Shown: positions 41,401 to 50,447 of the stretch, piece by piece | Layout of the letters: the number at the start of each line of letters is the position of its first letter | Position numbering within the stretch: position 1 is the stretch's first letter | Origin: Amyelois transitella | Taxonomy: Eukaryota; Arthropoda; Insecta; Lepidoptera; Pyralidae | Length of the DNA: 64,000 nucleotides | Direction: 5' to 3' | NCBI RefSeq assembly: GCF_032362555.1 | Contig: NC_083511.1 | Coordinates: 6,138,001-6,202,000 of the forward strand | Notes under the pieces: model-generated | Database searches by the model: none | Seen by the model: only the letters and a program-made list of their open reading frames with translations | Told to the model about the DNA's origin: nothing | Position numbers and translations under genes: made by a program

Positions 41401-44400
41401 GACTCCTTAATAAATTTATTTGAGAAGCGCCGTACTCAACCAGGGCGGGTCAACTAATGAGACCGACGATAATATGCCTTCGCCAGTTTTATCAGTACCG
41501 TAGCTTGTCGATTCTCTGGAGCATTAAGAAGTCAGATTTATATAGGATCTACGTTCTATATAAGAAATATAAGAACGGACCACCGAACTGCTATTGATTG
41601 CTTTTATTATTTCTCGTTACTAGCGACCTTGCATAAATTAAAGTAGTGATGAATTTGGATGAACTAATTAAGTATCATAAGCAAGTGGAAACTCGTAGTC
41701 TCGCCTACCTCTCGGGAATAAACTTTTTAATGTGGATGCTACCGGCGAATATCGACGACTACTACTAATTAAAATATATTTTTACAAAATGGAAAGAATA
41801 TTTTCCTTATTTACTTCATAAACAACATGAAGGACTCCCGCGACCGACATAAAATAAATTGTAGTATTTCTTGTAATTGGATAAAAATGCTCGCCCTATA
41901 TTTTTAATTGAGAGCAATGTCAAAGTAAGTATTGTTATCACATTTTATTAATATCACAACAATTACAGTTATGAGACCAACGTATAATTACCTAAATAGT
42001 ATAATTTGCAATGTGAAGTTTGATACTGAAAAACTACAGTAGGACAAGCAGTTTAAGTAACACTAGATTATGTTATTTCTCTCTACATTGGTAAAAAAAT
42101 ATATTAAAATCTAATTTTAATTTTAATTTATGTCAAATTGTGGACGAATTTGGCATGAAATTTTGAGCGCACATAGGAGTCTTAAATCCACCTTTGTTTG
42201 CATTATGATCAAATTACTTTAATAAAAAACGCAATAAATTTCAGGCTTCCTTCATACAAGCCACAGCAGAATCTTTGAGTTATTTTTCTATAACTTACAT
42301 TCTTTTAGCTGCTGTTCTTGTCCTAACAAGTTCCAAATCACTAACTTTGACGTCTTATCACTTTTTAATTAAGATTTTATTAGTAGTAATGCTGGTAGCA
42401 AAGAAAATCTTGTAGTCTGTGGCAGCTGCTTTTCTTCCCGCGCAGTCATTTAAAATTCAAAATGGAAAAGCTTAAGTTAATTGTAAAGTCATCTGTTACT
42501 ATCTAAATCTTAATCCAGTAAGTCCTTGTCCAGGTAAACGTTGCCTTCTAGACTTGTGACTTTTGGCCTCTACCCCGTAAAGAATAAAGACTTGCATGTT
42601 GCGTGTGTGTTTTCTAAAACGAACTATGATTCAAGTTATAAAATGACTTCATTACCATTGAATCACAGTTTATAATATAATTAATGAAAATGTTAACGAA
42701 ACATTTTACGAATTTAATATTTTTGTGGTTTTTCAATACTAAACATTTTGTGTCGTATTTTGCACATATTTCTCAGAATGAAGTATCACTCATGACCTGG
42801 CCGGAGGTTATCTTTGAAGTGATAGAAAATTAAAACATTATAAATTGGCGTCCCGCAAATAGGGAATGCCAGTGCGTGTCAGCAAGGTGTAGTGTCAATC
42901 TGCGGTTATTTAAAATTTAGGATCGTTTATTACGGTGTGTATTTTTGTGGCTGCATCTCATTTGCATTACTTCTCGATATTCGACGTCCACTGCTGGACA
43001 AAGGTATGTCTCTTTTTGAGCCCCAAGTTTGGTTAAACCAAAGAGTATCTATTTATTTATGTAAGATCTACTTAAATAATAAATGGATAACTTTGATTTT
43101 TATAGATAAAAACAAAAGATGTCTGACTGATCCATTCAATGCCCAGCTAAGTTTAGCTGGGCAGTAAATTTTCTAAGTAGTAAAAAAGAGGATCGCTAAA
43201 GATTTTTGGACAATTTTACGGAACGATGCCCGAGTACCGGTTAGTTAACTACTCAGGTTAAGTAAAAAGATTACACAGTAACTACATGTGATTATCGATA
43301 ATACGAAAAATGTAATCTTGGGGTAACATTTTTAAATCAAATACGACGTAAACAACGTTAAAGAGCATCATAGACAAATGTTAAATTTTATAACAAATGA
43401 CTTTTGTTCAGTTTCATATAACGAGCCAAAAAATTGGCTATGAAATATAATAACGCAAATATTTCTCATAATTTCAGTATCAAGTATGAGGTACCTGGTC
43501 CTCATAACTGTGGTCTTAGCAATAGCCGCAGCCAGGCCGGAGATGTATAGAGAGAAAGAAGACTTCCAGTATTCTAGAAGTTCAAGTGATGAAGGTTCCA
43601 AATCAGGGTATTATGGTGCGCAAAGAGGAAATATGGGCGGGAATTACGAAAAAGCACATAATATGGATTCTTTAGCTCAACATCAAATGAGCGGTCTCAT
43701 CCACCAAGTCGATGGCGAATTGGGAGAAGGTTCTAATACAAAAAGTGGCAGTGTTTTCACTGCTGCAAATTCCAGAGGAATGTATGGATCAGGTCATTAT
43801 GACACGAGTAATCTTGAAGGACGTAACTTCCAAGAGGGAACATCTTTTGGAAATTCTCATTCCCAAAGTGCTCTAACAAATTCGGCATACAGGGATCAAA
43901 CATCTAGAGAGAACAGATACAGTAATAGCAATAGTTATTCACACAGCTCTAGACATAGTAATTCCGAACAGTCTGAATATGAACAGCGGGAAGGAGTACA
44001 AAGTAGTAATCTGAGATCTGGAGATAGATCATACCAACAAGAATATGGAACCTACGATGGTTCTTCAAGACTAACACACTCGACCTCTCCTTATCAAAAT
44101 AGGCTAGTAAGCACTAGGCCCATGAGAATTTTATTACGTCCAGGTACTAGAACAACAATTCCTATTGCTACGCAAACCTATGATGCTGAGCACAGCGCAT
44201 CTTCTTACGATGCGTCAGAATACAATAAAAATGCTGCTAAAAGTGATGCAGAACTTATTACACACAATGCTCATTCTAGTAGTGTTAACAATGTCCCTGA
44301 AAATAAGCACTATGAATCATCATACAGTTATCACAAAGAATGGGAAAAACATCATAGTAACCCCGGTGTAGCTCCACTCGGTATCGACACGGATCGTTCA

Positions 44401-47400
44401 CTTCCAAAAACTAGTGAATTATACGATGATTCACAACAAACGCAAGCTTATAACAGTAGAAATCAACAATATACATCGAATGCAGCAGGTTCTCATCATA
44501 ATCATCATTCAAGCAACTCATATGGATACAATACAAAAAGTAATTCAGCTTCATCCAGTCACTCAAGGCAGCAATCTGAATATGATATACAACGCGAAAA
44601 TTTATCGTCTGCCTTAAATTCTATTGTTGGTAATGGTCATCAATCTAACTACGATGCTGATTATGTAAACCAACAAGGAACAACGAATTCTAAGCCGAAA
44701 AGCTATCAGTCATCATATTCATATCATAAATCATGGGAAAGGCAAGGAGATCCCTATGTCATAGTGCCAGTTCCAGGTGGTCAAAACGGTCAAGAATCAC
44801 AAAGACTAATTGCTGCATCTAACACTCACAATGGCTATTCATCTCATCAATATGGTGCTAATCACAAGCAATCACATCAAAGTTATTCAAGCAGTAATGG
44901 ATTAATGGATTGTGATTGTGATGAAGAAGGACATGTCCGTGTTGCCCGGTCTTACAATAGTGATCAAGAACTACAACAGCAAAATGGATGGGAAGATTTT
45001 GGACAACATTCACAGAATCAGTGGGACACACAGAGTCAGGATTTAGGACAGCAATCACAAAACCAATGGGATAAAATAGAAGATTTGGGACAACATTCAC
45101 AGAATCAGTGGGATACTCAAAGTCAGGATTTGGGACAGCAGTCACAAAACCAGTGGGACAAAATTGAAGATTTAGGACAGCATTCACAGAACCAATGGGA
45201 TACTCGAAGTCAGGATTTGGGACAGCAATCACAAAACCAATGGGATAAAATAGAAGATTTGGGACAACATTCACAGAATCAGTGGGATACTCAAAGTCAG
45301 GATTTGGGACAGCAGTCACAAAACCAGTGGGACAAAATTGAAGATTTAGGACAGCATTCACAAAACCAATGGGATACTCAAAGTCAGGATTTGGGACAGC
45401 AATCACAAAACCAATGGGATAAAATAGAAGATTTGGGACAACATTCACAGAATCAGTGGGATACTCAAAGTCAGGATTTGGGACAGCAGTCACAAAACCA
45501 GTGGGACAAAATTGAAGATTTAGGACAGCATTCACAAAACCAATGGGATAAAATAGAAGATTTGGGACAACATTCACAGAATCAGTGGGATACTCAAAGT
45601 CAGGATTTGGGACAGCAGTCACAAAACCAGTGGGACAAAATTGAAGATTTAGGACAGCAATCACAAAACCAATGGGATAAAATAGAAGATTTGGGACAAC
45701 ATTCACAGAATCAGTGGGATACTCAAAGTCAGGATTTGGGACAGCAGTCACAAAACCAGTGGGACAAAATTGAAGATCTTGGCCAACACTCTTACAACGA
45801 TAGGGGCAAACCGGATTCATTTGATCAACAATCACAAAGTAAGTAAGAGAAGTACTATGAAAAATAAAAAAAGGTTTTATACCATGTATTTCCTTCTTTA
45901 CATGTAGAGTAAGTGTAGAGTATAAAATAAACATACATATGATCATTGATCATGCGTCTTTAATTTTTAAAGGAGTAGGCAGAGACTATATTTTTTTGCT
46001 TGCAACATACTGTCCACATTCATAGATGTTTTCATACAGGCTTGTTAGTTAAGTAAAAATATATATTAGCAAAATAATGCCTTTGGAACCGTCAAAACGA
46101 GACAATATTTTATGTCTCTGTATTTCTCTATTTTTAAGAAGCCACTGACATAAATTTACGGGCTTAATTTATAAAATGAAATAATCTGAAACTTATTTAG
46201 GAAAACAATATTTGATTTTAAAATTATTTTTTCCTGATAGGCAATGTTAACCAAGAACAAACTAAACGGAATAAATTAAAGAAATCACATAAACAGTCAA
46301 ATACAAACAACCATGAATCACAGGATGCAGACGATTTATTTAAACCTTTAGATGATCAATCACTATTCAACCCTAATATTAATACATTTTCTGAGGTTGA
46401 AACACACTATACTGACAACGGGCTAGATAAAGAAGAAACGGTTCATGACCATAAATACTTACACCAACACGTACCTGACCAGACAAGAAACAATGAAAGA
46501 GATCAACATGCGTCTATCAATAATTTGTGGGACAGGTTAGACAGTTTAGATAAAGAATCTTCACTTAACTTTAATACACATAATTATCACGCAGAAAATA
46601 ACATTTATATACCTTTTTCACAAAAAGTAACAACTGCTACAGATGTCTCATCTGAAACACCTGACAAAACTAAAAGTCATCCGAAAGATTTTGGCCGTGG
46701 TGATATAGAAACGGAAAATTCCGAATTCGAAACATCTATATCAAATACTGAAAGAACAAATTTTTATTTAAATGCAGATTCTAACTTAAACAACAAAAAT
46801 ATCCACAGGGCAATACAAATAGAAGGATCAAGTTTATCATCAAATAATCAAGCAAATACGACACGCGGAAATTCTGCACAACAAACCAATAATAATTCTA
46901 TGGAATCCATTCCCCAACAAATTGAAGAAATAAATGATAAAAAAATAATAAAACCTAAAATCAACAAAATTAACGAAAAGAGAATAACCCAAAATAACGA
47001 CGACCTTATATCGAAAAAAGTAACTTCAGACCTACATAGTATAAATCAACTTGAAAGCAAAGATAATATTAATCAAATAAAGCTTCAAGATTTAAGCGCG
47101 CCTGATGAAAGCTTTGATAAAAGTAATCAAAGAGATTTAGAACAACATAGCATGGCGCAGGACGATCAAAATTATGCTAGTTTTGTTCAATATGACTCAA
47201 ACCATTACTTTGAAAAATTAGGAGCTTTTAGTGAAAATTATGGTCAGCATAACGTGAACCAAAACTTTGACAATATTTATCCACAGATTGAAAACTTAGA
47301 TCAGCAGATTGTATATGAAGATAACAGTGGACATTCTAGTGATAATCAAAAAAGTTTAAAAGATGACTTTAAAAATAAAAAAAAAAATCGCAGAATTATG

Positions 47401-49591
47401 GCACAGGATGGTCATAGTTTTGATATGGTTGGAGAAGAGTTTGATCACGCACAATCAAAAGACAACTTTATGGACGTCAGCACAATAAATGAAAACTTTG
47501 ATCATCAGAGTGTTAATCAACAGTATGAGACCTTCGATCAGCAACACGAAAACTTAGACCAACATGAAATAGAACAAAATTTACAGAATTTTGATCAATC
47601 AAATGACAATTTTGACCAAGAAAATTTAAACCAAAACCTTTATGGCACGAGCAAGCTTTACGAAACATTTGACCAGCAGAAAGAAAATCCTTATAATGAC
47701 AAAGGACATAGCAATGATGAAGTCAGCTTTTATATTCAAAATTTTGGCAAGCCTGATCAACAAAAATCGAAGCCAAATGAAATTAATAACAAGTTGGATG
47801 AAAATGTCGAACCACCCAGAGAAATTTTCGTGCAGCAAAACTTTGATCATACTGGTCACGAAAGGGATACATCAGTAATAGAAAAAAATAGGCAAGAATA
47901 TTCAGATCAATCCATCTCACTTAATGATCTGCAAGAAAATAAAGAAATATATAATCCATTGTCTGCACTTGGTGAACAGAATATAGTTACAACTACCATA
48001 ACACCTGAACCAGAACAAATAGGATTTTGGGCTTCAGTTGGAAAAAAAATTAATAAGGCCAAAGATAAAGTAACTTCCTGGTTTCGGAAAACACCTGAAA
48101 AATAACTGAAAGTATTTAGCATTACTATGTCATGTATTATATTAATATTTAAATTAATTATATCTTTATTAATATATAATAACTTACTTCAGGTAGTCCA
48201 TGGTAGTACTTTATGAATGCTTGTTGCTGAACAGAATCTGAAAAAACGAAATTTTTTTTTTGTAAAAAGTTATGTTTAATATATAACACTTATTTACCAG
48301 ATTATTGTTTTATTATTTAAAATAATCTTAGTTACTATTTTTAAAAAGTGTTTTATTATTTTAATGCTTCTCTAACTAGAATAAAAAACTTTGTTTTAAT
48401 TAAACCTTGCATTGTTTAAAAGATTGAGTTTTGACTAAGATTGATTGAATTATAAATAAGAATCTAATTCATGACAAAATGGATCTAATTCAGTTATGCC
48501 TTATATCATATTTAAAAAGGAGTCAACAACTCCACTTATAATGACCGATCACATTTAAAGACGGATTTCCACGCATATTGTCCTATTATAAGGACGTGCA
48601 CAAAAACGTAAACGCACAAAACGTAAACAAATCGAAGTTATTAGCAACAAAAGCTATCCCTGCCCCGCGCACCCACCTTGCCTGTGCATCGCGGATGGTT
48701 TGTTTTTTTTTTAATCTTTTTTATTGTATTACAAGCACTGAAGGCTGCAGAAGAACTGGCTTTGTTTGTGCCTTCTGATTTTGAAGACAACAACATGAAA
48801 AGTATTTTCTCAATTGCATAATGCAGTCCGTACTTCTTACTATAAAAATAAGAAACAAAAATAATCAGAAATTACAGACTAATTGCAGTAGGTGTTGTGT
48901 TGTTTTAAATTACAAATAGATTAATTTATAATTTCTTTTCATTCTTAGTACACTTTTGTACCATATATGTATGCATATTATTAAGTGAAATAAATGAATA
49001 TTTTTATTTCGATGTTTATTTTGTCTGTTACCTTAATACATATTAATATGTAAATACATTTTGTACATGATTATTAAAAAAATATTGATTGTTTGTTACA
49101 ACTTCTGGTTATTACAATGTAATATCACTGGTCCTTTGAACATTGTTGTTATAACCATATATATATGCATACACACATACACATAATCATATCCCTTGTG
49201 GGGTAGACAGAACCATCAGTCTTGAAAAGACTGATAAGCCATGTTCAGCTGTTTAGCTTTAAGATAGAATTTAGTTGAAGTTGATAGCCCATTGCCTTGA
49301 AAAAAGAATCTCAAGTTTATAAGCCTATCCCTTTCCAGGAGAAAGAAAGTATATAGAACCCAAGCTTACAAGATTAAAAATTCTTAAGAATACTTAGGTA
49401 CATATTATTTAGAAATGACAAGTACTGGAACCCCATTCGGGCTGGTTATAGATTGTTAGTCGGTAATTGAGTGGAGGGAAGGGAAAACATGTTGCTTACA
49501 TTGAAGTCTTGAAACATATAAACAATAAATGAAATTAATTTCTTGTGAACTTACCCAAACTCAGAGCATGTATAGGTTGTAATGCTGACAT
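29443..49591 (-). CDS. Msh2: DNA mismatch repair protein MSH2 (MutS homologue), complete
   Basis: Sixteen exons, read 5' to 3' on the - strand, each with GT/AG borders and continuous phase: 49591-49555, 48237-48188, 41222-41028, 40380-40189, 39987-39835, 39057-38822, 38057-37899, 37517-37310, 36887-36728, 36139-35965, 35587-35403, 34862-34644, 33633-33407, 32275-32184, 31637-31412, 29661-29443. They give 910 aa, close to the usual 930 or so. The order is the MutS mismatch-binding domain I (about 17-130), connector, lever/clamp, and ABC ATPase (about 655-850). The Walker A reads [10 protein letters not shown] around K670 and the Walker [13 protein letters not shown] around D743/E744, with the FATHYH loop in exon 15. 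MSH2 pairs with MSH6 in the nucleus to detect mismatches; insects generally lack MSH3. Identity is clear from colinear similarity over the full length. Oddities: Ala replaces the usual Pro in Walker A, exon 13 is very GC-rich, intron 2 contains another gene, and transposons crowd several splice sites. Confidence 0.95.
29695..30551. mobile_element. Short TIR DNA transposon with THAP remnant, in MSH2 intron 15
   Basis: The 15-bp terminal repeat aataggctatttgac (29,695-29,709) is repeated exactly in reverse complement at 30,537-30,551. The flanks share acagcgt (before the left end, and one base after the right end), suggesting a 7-8 bp target duplication. The interior carries a THAP-type start on the + strand and, on the - strand (30,235 to about 30,090), coding-like peptides such as [11 protein letters not shown] and [14 protein letters not shown] in broken frames. 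It also has an 18-bp hairpin at 30,126-30,166. A P-like or another THAP-bearing superfamily fits; the catalytic part is absent. The left end lies about 33 nt from the MSH2 exon 16 border. Confidence 0.7.
29935..30063 (+). pseudogene. Truncated THAP zinc-finger domain ORF
   Basis: A 42-codon frame starts [12 protein letters not shown], continues with a [17 protein letters not shown]-type segment and ends RKKWFQIM before a stop. This is the first half of a C2CH THAP domain: the first cysteine pair and the conserved Pro and Trp positions are visible, while the later Cys and His ligands are missing. THAP domains bind DNA and occur at the N terminus of several transposases. It lies inside the TIR element at 29,695-30,551, so it is most likely a transposase exon remnant. 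Confidence 0.65.
31130..31350 (-). pseudogene. Decayed partial copies of MSH2 exon 15 (in intron 15)
   Basis: Two pieces resemble the true exon 15 at 31,412-31,637. About 31,265-31,350 matches its 3' half: the frame reads [12 protein letters not shown], then [11 protein letters not shown], and is then broken by a 2-base loss in place of gaccttccgg. About 31,130-31,215 matches the centre of the exon (cgcaacccact, tcctggtgt, tcgtgttgctg on the - strand). Both lie downstream of the real exon in transcription order and cannot encode a working ATPase segment. Confidence 0.8.
32284..32512 (+). mobile_element. SINE-like element, copy 3, abutting MSH2 exon 14
   Basis: Carries the family's atacatacatatagtcacgtc start, the ggggtagacagagcc-like core (gcagggtagacagagcc) and the gtcgccttttacgacatcca motif; its 3' end is diverged. 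The 5' end begins about 8 nt from the acceptor of MSH2 exon 14 (on the - strand), so the pyrimidine tract of that acceptor includes SINE-derived sequence. Confidence 0.8.
32784..33406. repeat. Tandem array of about 280 bp units carrying dead exon-13 ends
   Basis: catcatagtcatatatctg at 32,784, an almost identical string at 33,064 and another at 33,345 mark three units with a period of 280-281 bp. Each unit leads into a copy of the 3' end of MSH2 exon 13: 32,862-32,955, 33,138-33,235, and the true exon at 33,407. The second copy still reads [13 protein letters not shown] before a kept GTGAGC donor but has a stop codon just upstream (ERENRE then stop). The copies are AT-rich where the true exon is GC-rich. 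Confidence 0.85.
33683..33954 (+). mobile_element. SINE-like element, copy 4, with 11-bp target duplication
   Basis: A full-length copy flanked by atagcattata at 33,672-33,682 and 33,955-33,965. Here the element has a short tail (caataaaaaacgg) after the cggcac terminal hairpin, as expected for a retroposon 3' tail. It lies in MSH2 intron 12, 50 nt from exon 13. Confidence 0.88.
34000..34076 (+). mobile_element. Decayed SINE-like fragment
   Basis: gagattaagataatgacag, then gatagcgggtcgcctaaaag, matches the middle of the SINE-like family with many changes. It is an old copy in MSH2 intron 12. Confidence 0.5.
34140..34256 (-). pseudogene. Decayed copy of the MSH2 Walker-A exon (exon 13, 5' half)
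   Basis: After a tgtag acceptor identical in placement to the real exon, the - strand reads [16 protein letters not shown], then [13 protein letters not shown], then a stop. The true exon reads [16 protein letters not shown] and [13 protein letters not shown]. The P-loop glycine and the Ser-Thr pair after the lysine are lost and a stop follows, so it is a dead duplicate lying 5' of the true exon (33,407-33,633) in transcription order. Its codons are AT-rich, unlike the true exon. Confidence 0.88.
37070..37300 (-). mobile_element. SINE-like element, copy 5, next to the MSH2 exon 8 donor
   Basis: A reverse-oriented copy from gtgccgtgtgg to acgtgactatatgtatgt. It occupies more than half of intron 8 (36,888-37,309). 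Its 5' end reaches within about ten nucleotides of the exon 8 splice donor (GTAATG at 37,309-37,304). A possible short target duplication, aagaac, flanks it. Confidence 0.85.
37770..37830 (+). mobile_element. Short fragment of the SINE-like family
   Basis: ttagtctctttttacgacat followed by ccaagggaaagagatagagtg matches the 3' third of the family. No start or target duplication is visible. Confidence 0.55.
38130..38380 (+). mobile_element. Decayed R1/Jockey-type LINE reverse-transcriptase C-terminal fragment
   Basis: In shifting frames it reads peptides like [22 protein letters not shown] and [11 protein letters not shown]. These match the C-terminal region of moth non-LTR endonuclease-reverse transcriptase proteins (the AGHIARR...GRPPxRWTDD stretch). 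Multiple stops and frameshifts show that it is dead. It lies in MSH2 intron 6. Confidence 0.6.
39360..39505 (-). mobile_element. Decayed SINE-like element (reverse)
   Basis: tggcctagcagcttgtcact, then gagtctttttgagactatt, agctctttc and a ccgtagagg-like segment match the reverse complement of the family with many substitutions. Confidence 0.55.
39622..39815 (+). mobile_element. RTE-like LINE 3' end
   Basis: actagcgacccgccccggct then tcgcacgggtgcaaaat, aatccgttgcgtaatttta and catacagacaaaccgac, ending ttttatactatgtagtgatg. The last string recurs in reverse complement at 54,231-54,250, so the two are copies of one family. It lies in MSH2 intron 5, ending about 20 nt from exon 5. Confidence 0.6.
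41223..43485. other. MSH2 intron 2, part upstream of the nested gene
   Basis: AT-rich intron sequence with a dispersed-repeat fragment near 41,690-41,726 and no supported exon. The last 100 nt probably hold the start of the nested + strand gene: ttataaca at 43,388-43,395 and an initiator-like ttcagtt at 43,407-43,413, then ataatttcag at 43,469-43,478, which could be an acceptor from a 5' UTR exon. Confidence 0.4.
43486..48105 (+). CDS. Secreted Q/N/S-rich tandem-repeat protein nested in MSH2 intron 2
   Basis: Two coding exons, 43,486-45,838 and 46,241-48,105, joined across a GTAAGT donor and a tttcctgatag acceptor in matching phase, giving about 1,405 aa. Residues 1-16 ([16 protein letters not shown]) form a clear signal peptide. 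The first 500 residues are rich in Ser, Tyr, His, Asn and Gln, with two SSYSYHK(E/S)WE motifs (about 283 and 410). Residues about 505-765 are a tandem array of a 29-residue unit (GQHSQNQWD + [15 protein letters not shown] + KIEDL). Exon 2 is rich in Asn, Gln and Asp with recurring ENFDQ-like motifs and ends in a basic amphipathic tail (GFWASVGKK...VTSWFRK). There are almost no cysteines beyond one CDCD spot near 480. I do not recognise the family; low complexity, the signal peptide and repeats suggest a silk-gland, cocoon or other extracellular-matrix protein. If intron 1 is retained, a TAA at 45,844 would give a 786-residue form. Confidence 0.85.
44998..45780 (+). repeat. Coding tandem repeat, 87-bp unit with higher-order 174-bp pattern
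   Basis: Eight full 87-bp units (15 + 14 residues) and two lone 14-residue half-units. Neighbouring full units alternate in silent sites (for example gacaaaattgaagattta versus gataaaatagaagatttg), giving a 174-bp higher-order repeat. Very low divergence points to recent unequal crossing-over or gene conversion. The antisense long open frame here is a by-product of the repeat. Confidence 0.92.
45844..45927 (+). terminator. Possible intronic poly(A) site of the nested gene
   Basis: If the exon 1 donor at 45,839 is not used, translation stops at 45,844-45,846. AATAAA strings follow at about 45,863 and about 45,925. This would give a short isoform ending just after the repeat array. It is an inference from the sequence only. 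Confidence 0.35.
49169..49340 (+). mobile_element. SINE-like element, copy 6 (3'-truncated)
   Basis: Starts atgcatacacacatacacataatc, carries ggggtagacagaaccatcag and tcttgaaaagactgataag, and loses similarity after aagcctatccct. It lies in MSH2 intron 1. Confidence 0.8.
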
Positions 49592-50447
49592 GTTCTCCGT
49601 AAGTGTAAAATCGTATTGTTCTTATACAAATAAGATTTAACAGTAATTTGCTTTTTAATTTTTTATTTAATTAGGAACTAAAACAAAGAAATTGAAACAT
49701 AAATCACTTGCCCGCCAACCGAACTGCCATCAGCTGACATTGATTGACACTGACATTGATTGATTGCAAGCAAATTGACCTGATATTCTTAAAGGCAACT
49801 CACGTTGCAATTAAAAAAGAAGATATAAATTTTATTAACCAGGTTTTAGATTATTTGTATGTATTTGATTTTCAGTACCAATATACAATATTTTTTTTTC
49901 CTAACTTGGAATAAACCTTAGATTAAGTATACACTTAATTATAAATACTACTAACACATCGATTTAGTTTTTATTATAGATAGGTATTTAGTATATTTAG
50001 TTTTAATTAATTTTCATTATATCATTCATCATTTTTGTAAAAATTTAAAGTGTTCGCGAGCTCTTATTTTGTGGGGAACGACGAGTTAGGTACTGTTATG
50101 TCTAGGCAGGAAGTTGGAACCGAAAACGGCGCAGAGTAACATGTTAGTATGTTACCGACGGCTAGTCGCTTGTCGTCGGTCAGTGTGCACACCGTTTAAT
50201 CATCCAGTCTTTCCAGTCTGCCCGAGTCGGTCAGCCTAGGTCGGGTGAAGTCAGCGGTTCGTTGAACGAACCCTCGTGTTCCTATCCTATCTCATTCACT
50301 TCACTCACCACCTTCAATCAAATATGACGTTTTACTTACTTTCATCATTGCATTTCATTTGACAAGAAAGGTTTGACAAATAAACAATAGGTAACGAAGC
50401 TCCTTTGGCTAAGTGTAGTGTGATTATAATTTTTTTTTCATAATAAT
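49592..50447. promoter_or_regulatory. Head-to-head promoter region of MSH2 and the DRAM-like gene
   Basis: The 856 bp between the two start codons must hold both promoters. A less AT-rich core (50,080-50,300) contains several palindromes: gtaacat...atgttac at 50,136-50,155 and ggttcgttgaacgaacc at about 50,257-50,273. The string taacatgtta at 50,137-50,146 resembles a p53-type half-site (CATG core) but is imperfect. No TATA box is obvious for either gene. Confidence 0.5.

Noticed and set aside
44858-45946. 362-codon open frame on the - strand
   Set aside because: It lies opposite the tandem repeat of the nested gene; the repeated unit simply lacks stops in that frame. It has no domain, and the + strand frame has a signal peptide and correct splicing.
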